From NCBI GenBank assembly GCA_025201365.1, contig JAIXMF010000056.1, positions 1-52,204 of the forward strand: DNA of 52,204 bases, in the 5' to 3' direction. The notes beneath the pieces are model-generated. The model saw nothing but the letters and a program-made list of their open reading frames with translations, was not told the origin of the DNA and did not search any database. Positions within the stretch are counted from its first letter, which is position 1. Each line of letters opens with the position of its first letter. This document shows, piece by piece, positions 1 to 11,919 of this stretch. Made by a program: the position numbers and the translations under genes. Source of the stretch: Syncephalis plumigaleata (taxonomy: Eukaryota; Zoopagomycota; Zoopagomycetes; Zoopagales; Piptocephalidaceae).

Positions 1-1
1 C

Positions 2-558
2 ACGTTCACTTGTGTTCGTATATTCCGTGGCCACGTCGGTCAAGTACAATCGGTCTCCATCATGCCTAGTGGTAATGGTATGACAGATGATGAATTTGTT
101 GCATGGCTTGCACTGGATAAAGATACTAGACCAACTGCATCAACATCCTCAACTGCATCGCCATCATTGCCATTATCAACGACAAAAGCGAGTATCGCTA
201 GCTCATCCACCAATCTATTACGTGCGACAAATAGTCACTCACATATGCCACAACTGCTCACTGGTGCATTAGACAATACGTTACGTGTATTCAATCTACG
301 TACCGGTGAATGTCAACAAACGTTCTTCGGTCACGTAGAAGGTGTATGGTGTCAGGCGGTCGATTCATTACGCGTGGTAAGCGGTGCTCATGATAAACGT
401 TACGTATTTGGGATCCGAATACCGGTACGTGTATGCACTCACTCGAAGGACATCGCGGTGCCGTGACCTGTGTCGGTCTTAGTGACACGCGTGTGATTAC
501 CGGTAGTGATGATTGCGAGATCCGTATATGGGATTTTAGTCCACAAGATTCAGCGTAG
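2..558 (+). CDS. WD40-repeat protein (possibly F-box/WD40), 3' part, frameshifted
   Basis: The gene enters from the left edge, so its N-terminus is missing. Frame 2 is open from base 2 and shows WD40 blades: VRIFRGHVGQVQSV, then a Ser/Thr-rich insertion of about 45 residues, then LLTGALDNTLRVFNLRTGEC and GHVEGVWC. At about base 397 the frame breaks. Reading on in the next frame gives WDPNTGTCMHSLEGH and ITGSDDCEIRIWDF, ending at the TAG at 556-558. One extra A in the short A run at 395-397 would join the two halves into a normal blade boundary (DKTLRIWD). The repeats resemble those of Cdc4/Met30-type F-box adaptors of SCF ubiquitin ligases, but no F-box is in view, so any WD40 scaffold is possible. 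WD40 identity is certain; the break is either an assembly error or a real mutation. Confidence 0.85.
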
Positions 559-802
559 AAAATACCTAGATTAATACTGTATAATATAAGCAGCACTACT
601 TGTGTGTACGAGAGAGTGTGTCTGTGGATATTGATGTATTAGCACGTAAGCTAATACTGATTATGTAGTTTTTTATATATGTGAACTGAATAAGACGATG
701 CTTGTATTTTAAGCAATAAAAGTGATATATTTAATAAATTATTAGTAGTATGAAGAATGATATGTGTAAGAGTGCTAGGTTGACATGTACAGACTTTTCA
801 GC

Positions 803-820
803 TAAATAAAGCTTTATTTA
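803..820. terminator. Palindromic bidirectional poly(A) signal
   Basis: TAAATAAAGCTTTATTTA is a perfect 18-bp palindrome that places AATAAA on both strands. It lies between the convergent WD40 gene (stop at 558) and the symporter (stop at 848), so one site could serve both 3' ends. A second AATAAA on the plus strand lies at 715-720. That it is used for polyadenylation is inference from sequence and position. Confidence 0.5.
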
Positions 821-847
821 TTATTCATAAGCGTGATTCCTGATAGA

Positions 848-2682
848 TTATGGTATGGTTGCAGATGGAGATGATTTAAGAGAGGTGTCATTATTCAATG
901 GAGGCGTATCATGAGATGAAGATGAATTAGGAGTGGTGTCATTATCCAATGTAGGAGTGCCATGAGATGGAAGTGCTTGACCATCATAGCCTTTATATAC
1001 TCGCCATTGTTTACGTATGAATGCCGAGACTAATGCAGCTAGAATGCTCGCTATAGGTGCAAATAGAAAGGCGCAGAATACTTCCCAACCATCCACGTAA
1101 AGACCATCGGGAAAGATGAACAAGGACCAGCCTCGTGCAACATCGCCGTAAGCAATCGTGCCTACAACGGGCACCGATAGAATACCGAACACCATACCGA
1201 TCAGTACATCGCATCCTTGAACTAGCGAGAATGGTGCAAATAAGCCGAGTAGAATGGGAGGAAAGGTGGCAGCTGCCAATAGATCACCGATTAGATAGAG
1301 TTGTAGCACATCCATACGTTTGAGAGTTAATGCTACCGCTGGCACATTGGCTGCCACTGCAAGTAATCGAACCCAAGTGAGTGACAATTTATCCTGTAAA
1401 AGATCTCCACCGATGATCGCGGTGAGTGCACTCTGAAGTGTGTCGACACTGGAGCAAACCAACGAAATGGATAGAATTAGACAGAGACATAGCACGGCCA
1501 CAGGCATTGATCGAAGAAGCGTGAAGAATGCCGTACCACTGGCACTGTCGGGTGTCCAGTCCTTGGACCAAACGGCCAACAAACCAGAAGCACCTAATGG
1601 CACGGTGACGAGGAAGGTGAGCACGGCGGCAATAGCCACTGATTGACGAAGAGCACGGTCAGACTCGGCTGCGTAAACTCGTTGCCAGAAACCCTAATCA
1701 TCATCGTCATCATTTAATAGGGTTGATAAATGGAGGGGGATTAGTACATGCAAGGTTAGCATACCTGATGAAATAGATCAGCAAATGAAACAGCAGCTGG
1801 CATGACAAAGATCATTTTCCAGCCTAGTGCACTTGGTTTAAGCAGACCGGATGAAGTGGGCTTGCCCGGTTCAATGACCACCGTAGTGGCAACGGATACA
1901 ATGGCAATAATGACGAGTAGAACAATGAAATAGCCTGGGTTATTATGACAAGTTAGACGAGTACTAGGGTTGCGTATTAATCATGTTTACTTACCCTGGA
2001 ATCCATCAGTAGTTAAAGAGGCACGGAATCCACCGTAAGCTGGAATGGTGCAATGTATCATTAGTATCAATGGTAGTAAGCGATTGCATGATGCACTGCT
2101 TACCCGTGTAGATGGTCGTAATAAGAGCAAGGATGGATACTGGTATGATAGGATCAAGATTGGTGAGCAGTTCGATAACACCGCTTAATGCCGTCATTTC
2201 ACTCGTCATATAGACGATCATGAAGATGACCGAGACTAGACTGACGATCCAATGGACTAGAATGCCGAAGCGTCGCTTGATAAAATCCGAGATGGTAAAT
2301 CCATCGGGCGAGTGTGAGCGCACATACGGTCCAAGTATGGCAAACATAACCAATGGCAGTATGCATGCCAGTGTATAGGCAACCACACCAAGTATACCGG
2401 CTACTGTAGCAATTTCCGGTAAGGAAAATAGAATCCATGCGCCCATACCTATACGTATTTTATATAAATAAATGTAAATAGATGTATCTTTTTAATGTAG
2501 TAGGATGTTCTATTACCTGCTGCAAAAAAGTTGACACCTAATACGAATGGTTTCTGTGTGGCACCCATACGGAAGAACTCTTCCGTGCCGCTTAAACGTC
2601 GACCAGCATAGATACCGAGTGCTAGAAATGCAGCTAGCGTGATATAAATGGTGATATTGGCTTGCAAGTTCGTTAATATCAT
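848..2682 (-). CDS. Sodium:solute symporter (SSF/SLC5 family)
   Basis: Exons (minus strand): 2682-2517, 2448-2104, 2039-1995, 1934-1765, 1693-848. They join in frame to 523 aa, and all four introns have GT-AG ends. The protein is a multi-pass carrier of the plasma membrane or an organelle membrane that uses an ion gradient to take up a small solute. Diagnostic segments are the early NFFAAGMGAWILFSLPEIA (an SSF helix-1-like GAW motif after the first exon junction), SDFIKRRFG, and TAIYTAYGG-like TTIYTAYGGFRASLTTDGFQ, which is the usual SSF signature region, followed by many hydrophobic helices. The C-terminal 60 residues are Ser/Thr/Asn-rich and probably cytosolic. The fungal DUR3 urea/polyamine transporters belong to this family, but the sequence does not settle the substrate. 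The start is the ATG at 2682-2680, 18 residues before the first helix ends. Confidence 0.88.
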
Positions 2683-3432
2683 AATGAAAATGGTGATGGT
2701 AGTGCTTGACTATTCCAGTTATACTACGCGAGAGATAAAGTGGAAAACGAAGATTCAGAAGCAATAATACGTAACAGCGTGGCCTATTGAAGCACCCATA
2801 GGAGTATTTAAAGGGAAAGGACGCCCTTGGTTATGCTATCACGTTATTACAAAGATGCTACAATGTATCAATGGATGTAGTGTGTGGCGCCATATCTTGA
2901 CCTCGTGGCTTAGCGGTCCAGAATAGGATAGCTACACGTTCAGCGTCGAGAGAAGAAAAAGCAAACGCAAAAGCAAATTTTAATAAAGACGAACAATTCT
3001 ATTCCTTTTATCTCTACACTACTGTACTCGAAGTGTCTTACAAGTATTAATCGTGTTAAAGTGTTTTATTTGTCTATACATTCCAACCGTGAGCCACTGC
3101 AGCTAACTGAGGTTGCTGCACGTCACCTTCTGGAATCCCTTGTCCGGCCCCTATCGTGCCCCCTACCAGATAGGGCCGTGACATAGTGCAATTGAAGTGT
3201 GTGGTCAGTCGGGCTAAATCGGCATTTTTATTTTTATTTTATTTTTAATTTTTATGACAACATTTTATCACAGTGGACTAATCGATGAGGCTGGTACCAC
3301 AGGGCTCACCTCGCCGTACTATTTCAGTTTAAACTGCCACTCTTCTTCTGTTCCATTTAAACGACGGCGACGTAGCGTTTCCTCTTTTCTCTTACTTGCT
3401 TACTTGCTTGCTCGATCACGATTCACTTCAGT
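2683..3432. promoter_or_regulatory. Divergent intergenic region, symporter / TOM40
   Basis: This 750-bp region must hold both promoters. It contains a GC-rich imperfect hairpin at 3145-3178 (arms CGGCCCCTATC and GATAGGGCCG), a T-rich tract at about 3221-3255 just downstream, and a pyrimidine-rich stretch at 3385-3425 ahead of the TOM40 ATG. No open frame here looks like a gene. Confidence 0.5.
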
Positions 3433-4826
3433 ATGGATACAAGTGCAACTGCAGCTGCCGGTGCTTACAATAAGCCCATAACACCATTGGCACTTCCTAA
3501 AGGTTATGAGGATCACGAGACACACAGTGGCAGTTGGTGGCCAAGTAGTATATGGCAGGAATTGCAAGCGAAGCGTCGTTCGTTGGATCTACCATGTCCC
3601 GGTGCATTCGAGCATTTACATAAAGAAGTGAAAGGTAACTTATAGTAATAGTAGTAGTGGTGGCGGTAGCATCGATAACAAACCTATTGTGTTTTCTCTC
3701 CTTTGATAATATTAATCGGATAATGCTGAACGCGTCTCTTCACCATGATTGCTTCTTTTATACGACTAGGCACATTCTTAACGGCACATTTATTTGATGG
3801 TGCACGCGCCGATATTACAAAGATGCTATCGCCAAACTTTCAGGTATCACATACATTCTCGCTAGGTTCTGCGGCTCTACCATCGTCGTATATGTTCAAC
3901 TCGGTATTTATGAATGAAAAGGTATGTGTACTATATAGTATGTAAAATGCAGTACATATGTGCTAATTAGAGGCATATCATATCATATCATATCCTATGT
4001 GTATAAAACGCGTCTATCAATCTATTACTATATTGATTATGCTAGTCATTCTTACAAGGTACATTGGAGATGGACGGTAGTGTACAGGCGCGTGTACATC
4101 ATGCCTTCTCCAAGGCACTCACCATGAAATGTAATGCTCAAGTAAGTGATATTGCCATTGACTCAGTAACACGACAAGGATCATCATTGATGAATGATCA
4201 CTTATGACTATTGTAGCTCACGTCGAAAGAAGAGCAATGCATGTTCCAAGGAGAACTCGACTATCAGGGCGACGACTATTCCGTTAATTTCAAATCGATT
4301 AATCCATGGATTGAGGGCACGGGCGTGTTTATCGCTTCCTATTTGCAATCCGTCACTAAAAGAATCTCGCTGGGCGCGGAGTGTATTACGCAGAAACCGA
4401 CGGTGGACATGGAACAAACACAGATGGCATTGGTGGCACGTCTCAAGGAGAAGGACTCGGTGGCCACCGTGCACTTACAGGGCATGGGTGTAGCGCAGGC
4501 ATCCTACTATCAGCGTGTTAATGAGAAGGTTGAGATCGGTGCGGAACTACAGATGGCAGCTACGAAATCGCGTCGAGAAGCCATTTGTACGGTGGGTGCC
4601 AAATTCGATTTCCATCAAGCCACGCTACGTGCGCAAATGGACACAACGGGACGTGTTTCAATGCTGCTAGAGGAGAAGATCTTCCCTGGATTTACCTTTA
4701 CCATCTCGGGTGATCTTGATCATATGAAGGTAAGTGAAGATGATGCTCTATTGATTTGTTTGCTGATTTGTTTGTATGTGATAGGGTGAAAGTAAATTTG
4801 GTGTAGGCTTCATGCTGGAAGGCTAG
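3433..4826 (+). CDS. TOM40: Mitochondrial import receptor pore Tom40
   Basis: Exons: 3433-3634, 3770-3921, 4046-4141, 4217-4729, 4785-4826, giving 334 aa, the usual length for Tom40. The product is the beta-barrel channel of the TOM complex in the outer mitochondrial membrane and the general entry pore for nuclear-encoded precursors. Family hallmarks: PCPGAFEHLHKE near residue 58, FDGARADITKMLSPNFQVSH followed by the FSLGS turn, and the C-terminal strand KFGVGFMLEG, which carries the beta-signal pattern used by the SAM complex for barrel insertion. The first ~55 residues are a polar extension, with PWWPSSIW-like aromatic residues before the barrel. All splice phases agree. It stands 220 bp upstream of MEF2 on the same strand. 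Confidence 0.95.
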
Positions 4827-5047
4827 ATAGCGTAAAAAAGTACTATTCTACTGTAGACGAATATAATGCTATTACAGTTCAATTTGTATAGATTATTAGA
4901 ATGATAATGTTAGTGTTGTAGTGTAATGAATGATAGATAGAAGATAGGATGAAAATGATCCTAGATGTTTTTATAGTGAATGATGTCCTTGGCGTATTCG
5001 TGTTTTCTTGCTATTTTTTCTTCTTTTTGCTTCTGGCTTATAAAAGC

Positions 5048-7788
5048 ATGTCAACAGTAACGCTGTTGGCACACTATCGAACTCGACTATTCACGACGAG
5101 TTACGAGTCAAGATATGCTTCTCTAGTACTACCACGTCTATGGTAACTATCCAGCCTGGATTCCTTCACTCGAATAAACACTAATAGGTGTGTAATCAGG
5201 CGTCATTCTAGTAGACTAGTGACCCGACCTATCAAGTCGACAGGTCAACACGCTTACTTTGCCTCTAAAGCGAATGACGTAGCAGTTGATCGTATTCGTA
5301 ATATTGGTATTATTGCGCATATTGATGCAGGTAAGTGGTGCTGCTAGGATAGCCTGTCCGATAGAACTGCAACGGTTATTGACGTAGTAGTTATTATTAT
5401 TAGGCAAGACCACTACGACAGAGCGTATGTTATACTATGCTGGGCTTACTCGTCGTATTGGAGGTAAGTCAATGCATGACAGACTATACACACCATATGA
5501 ATATTGAGCATGCAGATGATCGTTGTTAGAGGTCGATAGTGGTGATACGGTTACCGATTATCTTGTACAAGAGCGAGAGCGTGGCATTACCATACAAGCA
5601 GCGGCAGTGACACTAGGCTGGCGTGATGCCAAGATCAATCTAATTGATACGCCAGGTCATGTTGACTTTACCGTGGAAGTGGAACGGAGTATTCGCGTAC
5701 TGGACGGTGCAGTGGCTGTACTCGATGGTGCAGCTGGTGTCGAAGCACAGACCGAAACGGTCTGGCAGCAAGCTGATCGATACCAAATACCTCGACTGGT
5801 ATTTGCAAATAAGATGGATCGTGTCGGTGCCAGTTGGACACGCGTACTATCGGATCTATCGAGTGTATTAGGCGCGACACCACTGCCAGTACAGTTGCCA
5901 TACTTTGATGGAACGCAATTTGTTGGCGTGATCGATGTGATCGATATGTCGGTATTGACGTGGAATAAGACAGATACAGGTAGTCAATATCAACGAACAG
6001 CATTGGATAGCAAGCATAGTCAGTACGCGGAAGCCATGACAGCACGCGATACACTGGTACAACAGTTGGCGGAATTAGACGATGAAATGATGGAGCTGTT
6101 TTTATTAGCGGAGGATAATCATGAACAACAGCAATCTCCAATTACTACATCATCCATTCAGATGGCACTACGACGTGTCACACTTGCCAGTCGTGCAGTT
6201 CCCGTATTATGCGGTTCTTCATTGCGTAACATGGGTGTGCAACCATTAATGGATGCCATTGTTGATTATCTGCCATCGCCGTTGGATTGTACTGCACCAC
6301 AAGGCATTCTAGAGGATGGATCTACCGTGCAAATAGGAGCAGATGCTAATTCGGCCAACTGTATATCTCCTACAGCGGATAAGCAAGCAATGTGCGCGTT
6401 AGCCTTTAAAGTGATCAGTGATATACAACGCGGTCCTATGGTATTTGTACGTGTTTATTCAGGCAAGTATCACAAAGCAATGACATAATAACAATGATGT
6501 ACGTCTAATTGGACGAATAGGTGTTATGGAGAATCGTGCGGTATTATACAATGTCAATAATCAAGTCAAGGAGCGAGTCAGTCGTGTATTCGAGATGTAC
6601 GGCGATCAAACTGAATCGCTGGATCAACTCGCTGCCGGCAATATTGGTGTACTAGTAGGATTGAAGAATACGCGAACGGGCGATACACTTGTGCTCGAGC
6701 AGCAACATCGACGACAACGACGTAGCGTGCCACGCTTAGCCGGAGTCACCATTCCACCGCCCGTGTTCTTCCGCTCTGTGGAGCCTGTCTCTCATGCGGA
6801 TGAGCAGCCATTACAGGAGGCGTTGGATCATTTGCTACTGGAAGACCCGTCGCTTCGTGTCCGTTTCGATCGTGAATCCGGCCAGACATTATTATGCGGA
6901 CAGGGCGAGCTGCACCTTGAAGTGGTCGGTGATCGATTGAAACGCGACTTTAAGGTTCAAGCTGACCTGGGTAAAGTACGCATCTCGTATCGTGAAACGA
7001 TCGCCTCCAACTATCAGGTAACACATTTATACGATCGAGAGATCTTTGGTACACGTGGTCGTGCGCAGATTAGTATTACACTAGTGCCGATGACGGCGGA
7101 TCCAGAGACCGGTAAGCCAGTATCGCCATATGAGGAGGGATCGGTAGATGGTGAAGGCAATGTGATTGTCGTTGATCCTACATGTATCACGAGTAATGGC
7201 GATGCCAATACACAGGCCAGTCCACTCGTATTGAGCGATACTATGATTGCTACGATCGTTCAATCAGTACGAGATGGTATAGAAGCAGGATTGGCACGTG
7301 GCACATTGCTAGGATTCCCGGTGACGCATGTGGCCGTAAAGGTTGATCAACTGGTAATATTCGGCGATGAATCGACATCGGCTGCTCTACGCGCATGTGC
7401 CGGTGAAGCAGTTGGCGAAGGATTAGCGCAAGCACATGCCACGCTACTTGAACCGACCATGCGAGTGCAGATTCGTGTACCAACACGCTACGTCGGTCCA
7501 GTGATGAGCGATTTGAGTGGTGGTACACGACGTGGCCGTATTCTATCCATGGATGAAGGAGATGAAGAGGAGAATGCGGTAGAAGGAGGAGGAAGCGAGA
7601 CATCGACCACTACCTCACAATATCGTCGATTATTAGCAAGTGTACCATTAGCGGGACTATTAGGATATGCTTCTATTCTAAGATCACTTACCGCAGGTAC
7701 GGGTACATTTACCATGGAATTGTATGGATATGGAGCAGTAGCTACAGCACAACAGCAAGCAATACTAGCAGAAATGCGCGGTTATTAA
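5048..7788 (+). CDS. MEF2: Mitochondrial elongation factor G2 (ribosome-recycling GTPase)
   Basis: Exons: 5048-5142, 5200-5330, 5404-5463, 5530-6462, 6521-7788; 828 aa. The family (yeast Mef2, animal GFM2) splits mitochondrial ribosomes after termination together with the recycling factor. The first ~50 residues are rich in Arg, Ser and Thr with almost no acidic residues, as expected of a matrix-targeting peptide. GTPase motifs follow: AHIDAGKTT (about 72-80), RGITI, DTPGH (135-139) and NKMD (189-192), then EF-G domains II to V, including LHLEVVGDRL. The segment GDTVTDYLVQERERGITIQ matches the EF-G2 subgroup rather than EF-G1. The intron at 6463-6520 begins with GC, not GT. The first intron could end at 5187 instead of 5199, adding four residues; 5199 lies at a better distance from the CTAAT at 5181. 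Confidence 0.95.
6463..6520 (+). other. GC-AG intron in MEF2
   Basis: The donor reads CAG|GCAAGT and the acceptor GAATAG. Splicing here restores VRVYSG-VMENRAVLYN in frame across conserved EF-G2 sequence, while no GT in the neighbourhood does. GCAAGT with a strong AG before it is the known form of GC-AG introns. Confidence 0.85.
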
Positions 7789-9617
7789 TAATACATATAG
7801 ATTTGATTTGATTTGACTCCGATCTATTACTATAGAAATACGTAAAATGGTCATCATTTAAATATCTTCATGCTATTGGATTGTGCACACGTGGACACAC
7901 ACACACATTTTCACTTGCTTCTTTTCAACACATCCACACCCACTCATCCCACCAGCAACACTATTACACGTTTCTTTCTTTAGTTCATTGGCTTCTTCCA
8001 CTCACTCACTCACTCATTCTACTCTTTCACTACTACACCTCTTTCATTCACTCACTCCTTCAATCTCACTCACTTACTCACTTACTCGCTCTCTCTCTCC
8101 ACTTTACTTTTATTCTTTCCCTTTACTTTCTCGTTTCTCTTCATTGTGCGTCTTTGATTAGTCTGGTAAGTGTATTGATGTATGGGTATGGGTATGCTTC
8201 TATGTATGTATGCATGTATCTATGTGCATGTTGATTAAGCGTTTATCTCTCTTTTGTAAAATGACAAATGAACTACAGGGCCATATTTCGTCGTGATTAT
8301 CGCTTTTATCCTTTGCTAGAATCTTGCTATCGACTAGGCCTTTAAGATCTTGCAGTAATCGTGGCGATTTTCATATGTCATTGCTGCATACATGCTAGTT
8401 TAATGGACGAGCGAGGGAGCAAGCACGATCCCCTTCCCACCCTTGTTGGTGCATACACTCCTCTTGCTTGTTACAACATTGGCGCACACATACACTCTAC
8501 TCGGTTGATGTTGTATATATATATGAGATAGTGCACAATATTAATACGCTTTTTGTGTGTATGTGTTTGCCAGGCCAGTTTTTCTTGGCCAAACACACAA
8601 ACACACATATCTCGTCATAGGGATACACACATATACATACTCGCTTTCTTTCTTTCGTTCAACTTACTTTTTCCTCGCTTATTCGCCCTTTTCCCTACTC
8701 TATTTCTCTTCATCTTTGTCATTGGTGGACCGCGCCACTTTGCTAAATCCCAAGTTCAAGTAGGTGAAGAGTGAGCGTGTAAGAATATTACCACTTGACT
8801 GTATCTCCACCTATATACACGCTTATCTACACGTTCAAAAGTAGTGCCATCTCTCTCGCTCTCTTTATTAGCGTACTATCCCTTCTTTCCCCGCATTAAC
8901 TTGGTAGTTCGCGTGTCTTTTCTCTCCATCTTGAAAGGGCAATCCTTCAGCTATTGACTATTAAAGCACTACTAGCGTTACTGAATCAGTTTGAGTATTT
9001 GCAAAGAGAGGTGTTTATCACTTTTTGTTATCACGTCTGTTAATGCTTATCGTCACGTTGTAGCAATACCGTAAGTATGGTTGCGTTCTTGATGATGAGG
9101 ATGATGCTAGATTGTTACTTGAATAGATTATTAGCTAGTTTACTGATTAGTCCATCTAAACTATTCCTATACACTCGTGCACAAGGCTGCGGTCATATTA
9201 GACTGCGAGCACACACATACATGCACCTGTGTGTATTGAATCTTATTGCTTGTCATATTGGCCACATATTATTCTCTTGTGTCTATCACGCGTGCAACTA
9301 GTATAACCAATACGCACGTGGACAACGCACTAATACCATCTCATAGAAGTGTGCCCCTTCATCCCGGTCATTTCCTGTTGCTATTCCTCTCTTTCTCTTA
9401 TTGTTTTGTTGTGGGCGTTATTTGTAATTTACTACGCATTTAATATAGTTATTGACACCCTCACACTAATCCGCTATTATATTTATATTGCTGACTGACT
9501 GACTGACTTGCTCTTTTCCTAATATAGTCCTGTTTTCTATTTGTCTGGTCATTTGTGATCGCATTGCAGCTCGTCATTTGCAAGAAACCGGTGTAGATTA
9601 GGTCGACAAATCGTGTT
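7789..9617 (+). promoter_or_regulatory. Long pyrimidine-rich leader/promoter region of GSK3
   Basis: This 1.8-kb stretch separates MEF2 from GSK3 and contains no credible gene. The plus strand is strongly CT/CA-biased: CACACA and CTCACT runs at 7895-8160, CACACA at 8597-8632 and TTTCTTTC at 8643-8720. A (TA)n run lies at 8514-8524. Sites resembling splice donors (GTAAGTGT at about 8166 and GTAAGTAT at about 9070) suggest, without proof, that part of this is a spliced 5' UTR. Apparent reading frames at 7881-8234 and 8553-8774 are by-products of the base bias. Confidence 0.45.
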
Positions 9618-11919
9618 ATGATGGCGAGTAATCGGAATCAAGCTACCGCCGCCGCCGCCGCCACTACTGCTACTACCGCTGCTCCTGCAGCCGGCAATGG
9701 TAGCAGTCGTCATGCCGATTCGAGTAGGGGTACTGTCAACGGAGTTCGATTATTTGGTAAGTAGAATATTTGTGGTGGTAGTAGTAGTAGTAGTTTCTTG
9801 GTTGCGAACACATTCACCAAGGATATAATTGATGATCATACGATTCGGGATAAGATAATACGCGGTATGCATAGCATAGAACTATTTTTACTAGATTATA
9901 TAATTATAGAAGTAGATAAAAGTAATCTAATGTGATAGGTAAAAGTATTGTTGATGTTGATCTATTACTGTAACTATACGGTAAATTATGGAGTGTGACA
10001 AGGTCATATACACGAATCAAACTAGATTATTTTTATTGATAATGATGAGCGATTATCAATGGGTGATAGATTATTGTGTATGTGCGAGTGAATGAATGAA
10101 TGTGAGATTACCCCCTTTTTCATTTCTGATCTACTTATCTGCCCAGCCATAAAGCTATTGGACATGCTTAATTATGACATATATGTGCATGTTATGAGAG
10201 ATCAGCAATGATTGATAGAGAATGCTATGCCATGCCATGCTATGCTAGTATATTTGATACAAAAAAAGCATAATGCACTGTTATATCGATTAGGATTCGT
10301 GTAATTGATCATTTATATTTCGTATTCTAATACTATCACCACGATTATATGGCTATTTACTTACTTTACTTTGTGCTTATTAGATCCACTTCGTGTTGTC
10401 ACAGTGACCGCCAGTGATGGCTCCACCGGAGAACCTAAAGAAATCTCGTATACAAACTGCCGTGTCATTGGCAATGGTTCGTTTGGTGTAGTATTCCAGG
10501 CTAAACTCGTTGGATCCAATGAGGATGTGGCCATCAAGAAGGTGTTACAAGATCGTCGCTTCAAGGTACGTATTACTGTACTACTTTGATGATCATTATT
10601 ATATCTTGCATAATCTGTTTATCTATTTAGAATCGAGAATTGCAAATAATGCGAGATGTGTCCCACACCAATATTGTGGCACTTCGCGCCTTCTTTTATT
10701 CGCATGGCGATAACGTAAGCGTTTATGATGAACCTATTGAATGATGATCACTAATCTTGTTACTTGTGTGCATATGTGTGGATGAATGATTGTACGTTCG
10801 TGTAGCGCGACGAGGTGTTTTTGAATCTAGTGCAAGAGTATGTTCCCGAGACCGTATATCGCGCGTGTAGAAACTATACACGTGCCAAGCAATTTATGCC
10901 GATGCTACTTGTTAAATTGTATATGTATCAGCTGTTCCGATCATTGGCTTACATCCACACGCTTGGTATTTGTCATCGTGATATCAAACCTCAAAATCTA
11001 CTTCTTAATCCAACGACAGGTGTACTAAAATTATGCGATTTTGGCAGGTGAGTTATATATATGTGTTGTACATGCGTGTGTATGTCGATGTATAGGAGGA
11101 ATGCGGTATACTGACTAGCCATCATGTATATCATCACACTAGTGCCAAAATGCTCGTACCAGGCGAACCTAACGTTGCCTATATCTGTTCTCGCTACTAT
11201 CGAGCACCCGAGTTGATCTTTGGGGCCACCAATTACACGACAAGCATTGGTAAGTGATCGTAGTAGTAATAGTAATGATAGCATGAATGGCATTTACTCA
11301 TATGTATATATACGTGTATGTATGTCTACATGATAGATATCTGGTCAACTGGTTGTGTCATGGCTGAACTGATGCTGGGTCAGCCACTCTTCCCGGGCGA
11401 GTCGGGTATTGATCAGTTAGTGGAGATTATCAAGGTGCTAGGCACACCTACTCGCGAGCAAATTCGCACAATGAATCCCAATTATATGGAGCATCGCTTC
11501 CCGCAAATTAGACCTCATCCATTTACACGTGTATTCCGAACACGCACACCACCCGAGGCCATTGATCTTATTTCACAGCTATTGCAGTATACACCGGGAT
11601 CGCGACTGAATGCCATCGAATCGATGATTCATCCGTTCTTTGACGAGCTACGTGATCCAAATACCACACTACCTGATGGCAATCCATTACCTTCACTATT
11701 TGATTTTACGGAACTCGGTAAGCAATTTTGATGACATATTTATACATTGTTGTTGACTGACTAATATAATTACTGCGACTATTAGAATTATCTATTCAGC
11801 CTGAATTGAACGCACAATTAGTACCAGAACACGCTAAGCCGGCATTATTAGCGCGTGGCATTAATTTAGACACGTTTGTTCCTCTGGATCGATCACAAAT
11901 GCGCATTCGATTGGAGTAA
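9618..11919 (+). CDS. GSK3: Glycogen synthase kinase 3 (Ser/Thr kinase)
   Basis: Exons: 9618-9756, 10384-10565, 10631-10714, 10806-11047, 11143-11249, 11337-11717, 11786-11919; 422 aa, the length typical of GSK3. It is a cytosolic and nuclear kinase that usually acts on primed substrates. Motifs: glycine loop GNGSFG (76-81), catalytic Lys in VAIKK (98), HRDIKPQN (192-199), DFGS (213-216) and [13 protein letters not shown], whose first Tyr (about 229) corresponds to the activating autophosphorylated tyrosine of GSK3. The N-terminal 46 residues are a low-complexity Ala/Thr tract encoded partly by a GCC run. An ATG follows immediately at 9621, so the exact start is uncertain by one residue. The first intron (627 nt) is about ten times longer than its neighbours. 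Confidence 0.95.

Noticed and set aside
4949-5047. Upstream extension of the MEF2 N-terminus in frame
   Set aside because: It would put a hydrophobic Phe-rich stretch ahead of a good mitochondrial targeting peptide; the ATG at 5048 is more sensible, though the longer form cannot be fully excluded.
5668-6141. Minus-strand open frame of 157 codons inside MEF2
   Set aside because: It is the antisense shadow of conserved GTPase sequence; no start context or family pattern.
7881-8234. Two overlapping open frames of 92-117 codons with His/Thr/Leu/Ser-rich products
   Set aside because: They arise from CT/CA-rich microsatellite-like sequence, have no domain or splice support and overlap in two frames; leader or promoter DNA is the better reading.
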